A program made the translations under genes and the position numbers. DNA of 64,000 nt from Sporobolomyces roseus. Its lineage: Eukaryota; Basidiomycota; Microbotryomycetes; Sporidiobolales; Sporidiobolaceae. The DNA lies in NCBI GenBank assembly GCA_016617785.1, contig JADILM010000012.1, positions 698,486-762,485 of the forward strand, given 5' to 3'. Position 1 is the stretch's first letter, and the number at the start of each line of letters is the position of its first letter. The notes beneath the pieces are model-generated. The model had not been told where the DNA came from. It saw nothing but the letters and a program-made list of their open reading frames with translations, and ran no database searches. Shown here piece after piece: positions 10,224 through 19,914 of the stretch.

Positions 10224-10960
10224 ATGGTGGACATCAGCTATCCATCTGTCGACCTCAAAACACGCCTCGCGAATGATTCACTCAAACCTCTTGCCGCCAA
10301 CGAACGAGTCACAGCCTATCGGACGGAACAAACTAGTCACTATCACCAGGCTCTCGAGTACGAGAAACGAGCAGCGGAACTTGAACGAGCGATCCAGGAT
10401 CCTGCTCGTGAAGTACCGGTCCATCGGAGGAACTCTGTCGTCGGTCACCAATTCGAGCCACCTCTTCCTTCCGATCTCGAACAACACCGTCAGAACCGAA
10501 CCCTGATCGGCCTCTTGAAGGCTAAGGAGGATACTCAAGGTCGGGTGTTGACAGACGAGAACGGATACTTCAATCGATGGTACGATACAAGAAATCCTGA
10601 TCGCATTGTCGAGGTGAGTCGCTTTCGGGTCTGCTTGACGTTGTTTACTGACGATTCATGCTTGTACAGTCGAAATGGGTCAGCTTCTCGGATCCGGTGA
10701 ATCACAAGCACGCCGTTGGAAGGTTTTACCTCATTCACGATCAGTACATGCGATACCGCGACCCTACAGATCATGAGGATGGGAGGCAGGAGATCTTTGA
10801 TCCTGAAACCGGAGAGGTTAGGACGGTCCCTTATGTGGGCACTTTGACAAAGTGGTATCAGGAGAGAGCGGCGCAAAGGAATGGGAATGCTTATAGTATC
10901 GGACATCGAACAGCGAGGATCTGTGGGTTCGATCGTTGGGGTGCGACTCACTCCAAGTAA
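10224..10960 (+). CDS. Conserved-looking hypothetical protein, 226 aa
   Basis: Two exons, 10,224-10,613 and 10,670-10,960, join in frame across a 56-nt GT-AG intron (GTGAGT donor, TACAG acceptor) and end with TAA. The start is the ATG giving MVDISYPSVDLKTRLANDSL. The protein is hydrophilic, rich in charged and aromatic residues, with no signal peptide or membrane segment. The second exon is dense in Tyr, Asp and Arg (for example YLIHDQYMRYRDPTDHEDGR). I do not recognise a family. An in-frame upstream extension of 30 codons exists (from 10,134) but looks like 5' untranslated sequence. The clean frame, the intron and the stop make it a likely real gene. Confidence 0.75.
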
Positions 10961-11216
10961 TGGAAGAGATGGGTTTGAGCGTCGTGGTATTGAAGAGACG
11001 AAGACGGAGTAGCGAACATGAGTGGATTTATTGAGTTTGTTATTGGTTTCGTTCGTTGTTGCTCGCAGTTTCGTGTTCTCGCCGTTCTACTTCTACTCCT
11101 AAGCTTCGATATTTCGGCACGCCTGAAAAGTAATTCAATCGTATCTTGACAGAACGACAGAATGAACAGATTCTATTGCATCCTTCGAATGGAGAGCGCA
11201 GAACAGACGACACCGA

Positions 11217-12200
11217 CTAAAGTTGGCCATTAGTACAGATACCGCATTGAATGCAGTAGAGGTGAGAAAGATCACTGCGAGCGAGGCCACGCTCTCGCGG
11301 AGGCAGCACAACCTCATCTTTGAGACCGGTCAGTAACATAATAATTTTGTGATATTTGTCTTCCTTCACCAAGCTTTTGTACCGCTACGCAGACCGCTTG
11401 TGGTGCCAAGCAGGGCAGAGGTAAATATGAAACGGATAGAGAAGGGGAGGTAAACAATGCTCGCTTGCGAGTCCCTACGCAATCTAGCCTGACAAACAGT
11501 AGAAACTGGTGTCAACAGAGAGAAGGGGTAGAAGGCTCGCATGCAGATCCCCTTCTCTCCATTGGTGCAGTCCCCCAACAGTCTGATTGATATTAACCTG
11601 TTGACTTGCGAAAAGACAGCGATTGTCTCGCACTCCTCTTCTCGTCTCAACCTTGAGCGTTATAGGGACTGCCCGAAGGCGTTGATTTCGGCTCGAAAAG
11701 GGGGAATAAAGAAAGATAAAAGTGAAACGAGAAGAGCGACAAAAGAGAGAAGCGAGTGAAGAGAGAGAGAGGTGTAAGAATGGGGAAGGAGGGTGGGTAG
11801 GTCAAAGAACTTGAAGAAGGCAATAGAGTATAAGTACTACGATCGAGACGAAATCAAAGAGGGGGGATCTCCTGCCTCACCTTGAAGAAGGCGTTTAACG
11901 AGGTGGCTAGCGATAACTGCTGTGTGCCGTTTACCAGGAGCGGGAATGCGATTAGTGCGATTATCCCGATGGAAGAGAAGACTAAGGCGAACCTCGATTG
12001 CTTCCGATGAGTGTGAGTGTCTACGACCGATGAGAGCGAGCGAAAGCAAGCGATGAAGGTGTAAAGTAGACGAGAGGAGGAAGCGATGAGGAGGAGATGA
12101 AACCGCTCTAGAGACAATCGAAGGCTCCGCCGCATTCAGCAAACTGCCTAGCGAACGTGCTCCGACTGAAACGAGAGGGCGATAGACAGAGGTAGAACTG
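11217..12200 (-). CDS. Possible multi-pass membrane protein, exons not fully resolved
   Basis: Minus-strand blocks suggest a gene. Around 11,885-12,010 an open block includes the hydrophobic run RFALVFSSIGIIALIAFPLL and ends at a GTGAGG donor. Around 11,490-11,610 a block contains a cysteine motif GDCTNGEKGIC. Around 11,217-11,317 another block holds SVASLAVIFLTSTAFNAVSV. An N-terminal membrane helix, a Cys-containing extracellular loop and further helices would fit a SUR7/PalI-like eisosome or pH-response protein, but the diagnostic residues of that family are not clear and the reading frames could not be joined with confidence. Confidence 0.3.
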
Positions 12201-12464
12201 ACCGCAAGAGGGAATGTTGAGACTATGATTCGCGCGACTATTGTGCCAACTCCTCGCAAGCTCGTCAAAGGCAAAATCGATTAGCCGATCCTGATCCGCT
12301 CCGCTCTGAGGGGTCCGATGAGGCGTAGCGCACTGAAGAAATCCGAGATGAGCGTGTGTGAGTACTGGGAGCTGTCTATGAGCTCACCTAGCTGCGAAAA
12401 CTACGCGCTGCTTGCAACATTGCGTTGAGCTATATGGATTACAACAGAATCAGTCATCACACCA

Positions 12465-12551
12465 GCTCGATTGATCTAGTTGGTTATGATGCAGACCTAA
12501 TACTTTCACAAGTTCAGTCTGATGTCGGCGGTTCGATCCCGCCATTGAGCA
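12465..12551 (+). tRNA. tRNA-Ile(AAU) with a 13-nt intron
   Basis: The acceptor GCTCGAT pairs with ATTGAGC (one G-U pair), with discriminator A. The D-arm is ATC-loop-GAT, the anticodon stem CAGAC/GTCTG, and the loop begins CTAATA, giving anticodon AAU. A 13-nt intron after base 37 restores a 7-nt loop. The T-arm GGCGG-TTCGATC-CCGCC is canonical. A T5 terminator lies at 12,559-12,563. Unlike the Ser/Thr/Val trio it is single-copy in this window. Confidence 0.95.
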
Positions 12552-12563
12552 GTTTACCTTTTT

Positions 12564-13230
12564 CTTCTCGCAAAGAAGCTTTTCCTTTTGTTCCCGGTTC
12601 TATTGTCTGCCGCGCCGCACGAGATCAAGTACATGTTGACATATGTGTGACGATGACGACTCCTTCATGCGTGTCGCGTCTCGTTCACGAACTCTGTGTA
12701 AAGGAAAGCGAGCGTCACGGAATGGAGAGGAGACAGAAGTTGCAGTATTCATTCTCTGCGACTTCTACCAAGACGTGCCTGACTGGCTGACCATGTGCAT
12801 CTCACAACACCATCGATACGACGAAGCCCGTAGTTCCGTGAGAAAATGGCGAATGCGAATGATGAGACAGGAGACCAAAATGAAGCTCTCAAAGGCAGTG
12901 TGGGATCATCTCGGCTCAAATATGGCAGCACCTGGTCACTAGATCGTGATGACCAAATTCATTAGAGGGGGTAGCAGAGAATAACAAGTTGCAAAATTCG
13001 CTCATCGGCAATAGAACTATCGAGCAAGGACGATCGATCCGCCAGCTTGCGCAGATTACTTTCATTTGAGTGATACAATGGTACAAACCGCACAAAGTAT
13101 CATCTGCTGATCAAAGGTTGATACTGAACGGTTGTAGCGACTCGAGCCCGGAGATTGATTGCGTTCATTCCAGCGTTGCTGACCTAGATGAACTCAGCTT
13201 GGAACAGAGCGTGTAAAGGGGTGCAAAGGG
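12564..13230. other. No supported gene
   Basis: Short frames only. Immediately before the third repeat copy, the sequence AAAGGGGTGC is directly repeated at the junction (about 13,216-13,235). Confidence 0.5.
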
Positions 13231-13308
13231 GTGCAAAGGTGAGGCAATCGAAAGAGTGAGTGAGGGGTGAGGAAAGGAGAGGGGAGGGGGAGAGCGGCAG
13301 CAAAAAGA

Positions 13309-13389
13309 TGATCACATCCAGGTTTGAACTGGAGACCTTGTCCGAACTCGATGTTAAGGACACGTGATGACCAACTACACCATGCGACC
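13309..13389 (-). tRNA. tRNA-Val(AAC) with a 7-nt intron, third copy
   Basis: Same sequence as 85-165, including the 7-nt intron and the T5 terminator. Confidence 0.92.
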
Positions 13390-13594
13390 GTCGTATAGTG
13401 AGCGAGGCCCAACTGAACGTACAGTATCAAATTGGTGTCAATCTCACGCGAAAAGTGACTGAACTTGATTTTGCAAGCCAAATATCCCCCATAAACAATC
13501 TCTGAGCGCGCAGGATTGACAGGGAATTAGCTCAGCCCAGATAGAGGGGCCTCTTGTCCGAAAGCTTTCCCTGCAGAGCAACAAAAAGGGAGGT

Positions 13595-13666
13595 TGCCCC
13601 CACACAGGATCGAACTATGGACCTTTCGCTTACTAGGCGAACGCTCTGCCACTGAGCCATAGGGGC
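13595..13666 (-). tRNA. tRNA-Thr(AGU), third copy
   Basis: Same 72-nt sequence as 371-442, with its T5 terminator. Confidence 0.96.
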
Positions 13667-13918
13667 CGGTCGGAGCCGCGGCTTGTCAAGCAAACAGTAT
13701 CCACTCTTGATCATTCTCGTCGCATTTGTCAACTTTGTTCGAATTCATCGTTGCTCGTGTCACGATTGGATCCAATCAAGGAATTGGTTCAAGATTACCA
13801 CTTTCGGAAGAGCTCCACGGACAGCTGCTGCTGGACACCGTTGAGAAAAAGCAAGCAAAGTACCGTACCTCAGGTACCTTCCCCTGCATTCCTCCTCGGG
13901 CAGCGAAGCAAAAGATGA

Positions 13919-14016
13919 CGTCCAGAGCAGGATTTGAACCTGCGCTCTGAAACAGAAACAGATGAGAAGCGAATGAAGATTCTAGTCTGTCGCCTTAACC
14001 GCTCGGCCATCTGGAC
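13919..14016 (-). tRNA. tRNA-Ser(AGA) with a 16-nt intron, third copy
   Basis: Same sequence as 695-792. It is the tRNA gene closest to the divergently transcribed Snd3 gene (start 14,287). Confidence 0.94.
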
Positions 14017-14286
14017 AAACAATCGGATAAAGAATCGCCGCTCAAGAAAACGTACACAATCAATAACGTCATCCTAGACGCATCTAAACATCTACCCTGC
14101 TCAAACAAGTCAATGATGGCAAGTTACTATTCCTGGAGCGGATCTAACCCTCATTCAATCGTATTGAGGTAGTCAATACAATTCAATCCATTTTTGACTT
14201 TCCTTTCGTCAACTTCCATTCGATTATTCTGCCTCTTGACACTTTCAACCTATCTATATCCTCCCACTCTACTCCACAGATACACC

Positions 14287-15606
14287 ATGCCTAACCCTGC
14301 CATCACCAACCTCATGGTCTCCCTCGGAGCTATGCAAGTGAGTCCTTGTCCAGAAGCCACTCGCCTCGGGAAAGAGGCAAATCGGCCTCCATCAGTCGAC
14401 CAAGAGCGAGGAATAGGGCAGGTGAATCTGGGAACCGGCTAAGGATACCGGTAGAGGTGAAAGCGAAACGCTGGAGGCTTAGAAGAGCGCTGCATGGCTT
14501 GATCAAATCTAAAGGGACACGAGGCAGTTCAGATCTCGTCGCACCAAAGGGAGGGATGCCATGTAGGATGCCGTTCGCTATTCAGACGAGTAACAATCCG
14601 TCTCAAGCCAAACCAAAGCGCTTTATACTGACTACACCCTCGTTTTCAACTTTCCTTCCTTCGCCTTCTTTCTCGAACTTGTCCCCATTCTCTGCTCGCC
14701 TTGACCCGTAACCGTTCTTTCGCCTCTCCACCGCCTGACCGCTACCACGACCACTTCTCAATAAATCCGATTCGCTCACATCCATCAGATCGCTCGCAAA
14801 ATCGACTTTGAGGATCCTTCGGTACTCCTCTACGTTCGATGCCTCTACGTTGGAGCGCAATTGCTTTCTCTTGGTATCTACTACTACACAACCCTCAAAG
14901 TGAGTGCATCTTTCTTTCGCTTGACATCTTGTCCTGCTCTTTTCGCAATCCGTTTCACAAGCTAATTCTGCCTACTCTTTTCCCGCAGATCAAGCAAAAG
15001 AATGATCTCAAGGTGCTCAAGTACACTGAACCTGCCAAGCCTATGGTAAGTCTCGTGTCTCTGTTATCCCCTTTCGATGGGGCAAAACTAACGAAATCAT
15101 GCGATTCTCCAGTCTGGTGACGGCCCCACCACAGTCACGACTACTGTACGAGATTATGATCTTTCGCAAGCTTCAGCTGCTGTTCGATCGGTCCTCATGG
15201 GTTGCGCTTTCGTAAGTCGGCAGCACCTAATTCCCTTCCAAATCAAATCTCGCTCATTCCCTGTACCTGTTTCTGCCTCACAGATGGCATTCATGCATCT
15301 CTACATGAAGTACACTCAACCTCTCTTCATTCAAGGTATCATGCCCCTCAAATCGCTCTTCGATGCCAAAGTTAGTTTCTCCCTTTTTGTCCTCTCTTTT
15401 CGCGCTCGAGTGCTCAACGCTTCCCTTTCGCTTGTACCTTCCAGATCCTCAAGATCCACTTGTTCGGTCAACCCGCTACTGGCGATCTCAAGCGACCCTT
15501 TGAAGCTCCCGCTGGCATGTTCGGAGGTGGAGCTCCCGCTGCGAATGAGACTGAGACTGAGGCGCCCGCTGTCGAGGCAAAGAAGGAGGCTAAGAAGGAC
15601 AAGTAG
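14287..15606 (+). CDS. SND3: SND3/PHO88 ER-targeting membrane protein, 188 aa
   Basis: Six exons (14287-14337, 14789-14899, 14989-15045, 15113-15211, 15284-15370, 15445-15606) join in frame. The product matches the Pho88 family along its length. After a short N-terminal helix comes RKIDFEDPSVLLYVR, then a membrane helix (about residues 28-52), the hallmark TTVRDYDLSQ, a second hydrophobic stretch with MAFMHLYMKYTQPLF, and KIHLFGQPATGDLKRPFEAP before an acidic/lysine-rich tail. In yeast, Snd3 works with Snd1 and Snd2 in the SRP-independent route that delivers proteins to the Sec translocon; the older name refers to phosphate uptake. The first intron is 451 nt, several times longer than the other introns of this gene. 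The tRNA-bearing repeat ends just upstream. Confidence 0.96.
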
Positions 15607-15798
15607 ATAGCTTGTTGAATATAGGTGGAAAAGCGGGTGGCTGAGTTATGATACGACTAGATTTCCCCTGCGAGGGAGAACAGGAGCTGAATTTGCTAGT
15701 AATTAATCGAAACTACATCTCTACTGAATGGCTGCTGATTGCACTGATCGAGAGTGCTGGTCAGAGGTCGAGGATGTCTTGTCAATTCAGGGTATGAA

Positions 15799-18700
15799 CT
15801 ATTCGCTTTCGTATTCAAAGCCATATTCATCGTCTCCCTCATCTCCTCCAATCCCCTCAACTCCTGCACCATTCAAGCTCGCCACCTCACCGCTCTCAGC
15901 ACTACCAGCGCCTGCAGCCTTTGCCGAAATCGATTCTGGCGCGTCGTTCGGGCTAGCTTGAGCGGTTGAAGCGGTTGAAACTTCAAGATTGTCCGATTCA
16001 TGACCGTTGATTTCGCCTCCGAGACCAATCCTTTCTTCTTGCGTGTGTTCAGCCTTCTTGTCGTCGTCCTCATCGACACCGGTCTCGTCCTCTCCATGTT
16101 CCTCTTCCTCTTCCTCTTCTTCTGCAGGTGCAAAGTTCTGTTTCGCTTTGATGGCACTCGCCCTCGTTGACCTCCTAGTTCCGACTCCTTCTCCTTGAAG
16201 AGGTGTGTCAGTGTTGGCTGATTGCGATGAAGACTTCGGTACGGTGAGACGTATTCGTAGAGAGCGATCGGTAGCTGGAGGAGAATCGGCAACAGTGGAA
16301 GAGCGAGTCGAGCGAGTAGCTTTCGAGGCTCGGGTCGTGCGTTTGCGGGGTGGAGGTCGATCTTCGTAATCCTCTTCTGGATCTGGCGAGACGGAAGAGT
16401 GGGCAGAGGATGAAGGAGAACGACGAGATGGTCGTTTTCGGGCCGAAGATGAAGTCGCTCTCGCCTTCTTCTCAGCGGCTTTCGCTAAAGGAGCTGGTGA
16501 GCTCGAAGCTGATGCGTCGCGTCGAGGCTGCACGAATGGGTTCCGACCTTAGTCAAGAATCGAACAGTTTCAGGCGAACGAGAACTCACAGTTCCGGTAG
16601 CACTTCCACTCGCACTTCCTCCAGCACTAGCAGTCTGATTCGCGGCTTCACCAATGATACCACTCTCGACATCTTTGAATTGTCCCTTCAATCGTTGACG
16701 AATCCTCAATCCGGTAATAAGCTTTTTCCAGCGTTTGAGAACTCGATCTTGCTGTTGAGCGAGAGTCTTCTCGAGAGTTTGTTGTTCGAGGTTTGCGATA
16801 GCCTGAACACGCGGAAGATGTTAGCTGATCAATATCCGAGCGAGACATTGAGATATGAACGCACTTGACGAAGAGTTTCGGCAATTTCAACAGCAACGAC
16901 AATTCCACTCATAGTGGGAGTAGCTCTCCGTTGTCGGAACTCGAAGCCAATCTGTTCCGAAATTGATTCGTCAATGAACCGAAAAGCAGACAAGATCGAG
17001 GGGAGAGGGAAACGAACGATAGCTTCAGCATAATCGACTTGGAGCATCTTGGCGCATTTCGCGGCGAGTTTCGAGGGGAGGTGAACGGCACCTTCGGGCA
17101 ACATCGAAGGAACGAAGAGGTCGATGTTTCCGAATGAGTTTTTCGGGACTTTACCCTGTCTTGTCAAAAAGGATCACTCATCAGTATCGTCTCATTCCGA
17201 GGAGCGAACGAAGTGCAGACATACGTCAACGACTGGATCAGGAACATAAACTTCAGTTTGATCCTCGCTGAACAATGGTTGATCGTCGACTTCTCCTCCG
17301 TCGAGCTTGAGGAACTCTTCTCTCCTCTTCGAGTTGATCGTGACAGCTCGACCTTTGACGAACTTCCTCGGAATCTCGCCGTCCTTGACTGATCGACCAA
17401 TTCGGTACCAGTTCTCGGTGGACTTGACGACGAGTACTGCAGATCGAGGAAAGACGGGAGTTGTCGCTTTGAAGAGTCCAAGAGGTTTCGTGCCGGTGAC
17501 TAGAGCTTCATCTCGATGAAGGTGTTGCTCAAGTACGAAGCTACCGAGAGCAGGCAGCGTTCAGCATAATGAAGATGTCTGAGAGAGAGAATAATTTAGC
17601 TCACTTGGGATGATTCTTGAATCCTCCGAAAGAAGTCGGGAAAGGTTCGTTCCTTGTTCGATTCCAGAGTTCCTCTTCTTCCACTTTGTCTCGATTCTAC
17701 GCATTCGAGGAAAGGTTCAGTATAGCATCATAGGAAACAAACAGGTCCAACGAGACTCACGAGTTGAAACTTTCGCTCCCAAGGTTTGATCACGGTTCCA
17801 AACCAATCTTTACCTCCATTGTCCTTCTTCGCTTTACTGCTCGTAGGTACCCTCAACTTGACCGTTGCAATGTTGTATGATTTCGCATATCGAGGAGTGA
17901 CATCGTGAGCCGAACCATCTGTGTGCGAAACAAGGTATGTGAGCTGAACTCTCAACACAGAAATCGGAGAGTCGAACGCACCTTCTTCGAACCCTACAAC
18001 GTAAACGAGAGCGTTTCCAGTCCCTTTCGCTTTTCCAACTGGTTCCATCTTTGCTTTACACCTGACGAGTTTCCTTGTCGGATCGAGAGTTACCCATTCT
18101 TTCAAGTATCGAGAGTACGCTTCAGGCCATTGGGTAGGAGGAGAAAGTAAATCTTCCGCATCTAACACAATCGCAAGTTGAGATTCAGTATTCGATTCAA
18201 GTGAGGGAAGAATAGGAATCGCGAATACTCACCAGGTGAAGGAGATCTCATCATCATTTTCTCTTTCTTCCAAGCTGCCATCTTCCGTTGTTGACTCGAA
18301 CCAGACCTCCTCAAGTTTGGTTTCGGTACTTTGTAATTCAATTTCCCTCTCCCATCTTGCCATTTCCCATCTCCATCATCTTCCTCTTCTTCCTCCTTCT
18401 CTGATTCACTCGAAGATAACTCGATAGTCTCGACTTGTTTCCCCTTTCCCTTGCCTTTTACTGCTGATGATCCTCCCCTGCCCCTTCCTCTCCCTCTACC
18501 ACCTTTTCCACCTTTAACCGCCGATTTAGACTCTTTCTTTGTCAATCCGGCAGCACTATCACTCCTCCATTCCATCCCTTGCAAACTAACGACCAATCTC
18601 GCCGGTACGTCTAATCCCCTCAACAAAGCGACGAATAATTGACTCGATAAATCTTTCGATCCTTTCAACGAAGCGGCGGCGGCGTAAAGAGAGTTGATCG

Positions 18701-19772
18701 ATGCGAGAGGTTCCCAGGTCGTAGGAGAGGATTCATAAGGTCGAACATAGGAGGAAGGGGAGGTAGAAGTCGATGCGATGGGTTCTTTCTGTTTCTGTTG
18801 CAAGTTCAAACGTTTCTTTCGTTTCTCATACGATAACGTTTCCTCCTCCCAAGGGTAATCCTTGTACTTCGAGTTTGGTAGATCTGTAACTTGATCTTGA
18901 TCAACCAATTTCTCTTTGCCTTTTCCTTTCTTTTCTTTCCTCCTCAACCTCTCCAATTCTTCTTTCCACCCTTTCAATTCTTCCTCAACCTCTTGAATCC
19001 CTTTACGTTTCAATTCTTTCCCGGGTAAGATGGTGAAGGCTTGGTACCACCATGAAACTAGATCTTTGAGGAATGCTTCGAATAAACGCGAACGGTCTCG
19101 AGGGTTTGGATATTTCTCGCGAGTGATCGAGAGGAGGGAGATGTGGAGTTGGGAAGGGAGGTGTGAGATTAGACGAGCCTATATTGGAAGAGTGAGTTGA
19201 GTGAGAGTAGTGAGAAAGCAAGAGAGAGAGAGAGAGAAACAGTTACTTGTAATTCTTTATCGTTCAAATATCTGTTCCTGACTAGACCCATTGCCAACAA
19301 AGTCATGACATGTACTTTGTGTCGTTCTTGTCTCAATTGTCGTTCCGCTGCCGTCAATGCATTCGATTTCCTATTGAAGAGAATGTCAAACTTGTCGGAT
19401 CGATAGTTGCGAAGAGAAGAGCGGAACTTACTTCTTTTCATCTTTTGCATCCTTTGAACTTTTACCACCTTTACTGATTACGATCTCTATTCCTTTTGCT
19501 TGTGAGTTGTCTTGAGATTGGTTTGAACTTGATTGATTGAGATCTCCTTCTGTTTGATTTGGAATATCTACTTCATCCCAAGCTTCTTCCCCTTCTCCAT
19601 CCTCATCATCCTCGTTGTCTTCCTCGTCACTGGGTTGATTCGAGTTGTTGTTGTTGTTGAATGGGAGTTGGAAGCGAGGAGTTGAATTGAGTTGATTCAA
19701 AGCGGGAGAGGGAGGTAATAGGGAAGGGAAATCTGAATCTTCTGATCCAGATGCGGTAGAGTAACGAGGCAT
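15799..19772 (-). CDS. RAD4: RAD4/XPC nucleotide-excision-repair damage sensor, 1129 aa
   Basis: Ten exons chain in frame: 19772-19432, 19370-19247, 19178-18233, 18161-17982, 17918-17761, 17696-17605, 17540-17225, 17155-16865, 16802-16590, 16527-15799. An acidic N-terminal tail is followed by the transglutaminase-like fold (residues about 115-560, with GLDVARLVVSLQ-type and YPWEEE segments). BHD1 includes the typical FKNHPNFVLEQHLHRDEAL (about 600-650). BHD2 reads NWYRIGRSVKDGEIPRKF. BHD3 contains GKVPKNSFGNIDLFVPSMLP (from about 717). The C-terminal 240 residues are low-complexity Ser/Arg/Glu. Rad4 binds distorted DNA with Rad23 and recruits TFIIH in the nucleus. It shares a 142-bp divergent promoter with the palmitoyltransferase gene. 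Its length is greater than yeast Rad4 (754 aa) because of the two disordered tails. Confidence 0.96.
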
Positions 19773-19914
19773 CTGACTCTGAGTGGAGCGAAGAGAGAGA
19801 GAGAGAAAGGCAGAATGATGTCAAACAGTCGCAAAGATCGAGACAGGAGTTCAACTCCTCCTCTCTCTCCCTCTTCTTCACACTGACTGCACACTCACTC
19901 ACAACGAGTGAGCG
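19773..19914. promoter_or_regulatory. Divergent promoter shared by RAD4 and ERF2
   Basis: Only 142 bp separate the two start codons. The interval holds a purine tract (GAGAGAGAGAGAGAAAGG near 19,792) and a pyrimidine tract (CTCCTCCTCTCTCTCCCTC near 19,855). No TATA box is obvious. Confidence 0.6.

Larger units (their letters stand above)
13231..14123. repeat. Third copy of the tRNA-bearing repeat, 893 bp
   Basis: Matches 7-899 of the left arm in the same orientation, offset by 13,224, with one substitution seen (C for T near 14,074). It contains the three tRNA genes but not the inner 1.0 kb of the arm. It stops 163 bp upstream of the Snd3 start codon, so one copy of the island has been pasted into, or originated from, that promoter region. 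Confidence 0.97.

Noticed and set aside
9451..10506. 351-codon plus-strand frame as a protein-coding gene
   Set aside because: Composition is shadow-like and it overlaps the spliced 226-aa gene in another frame.
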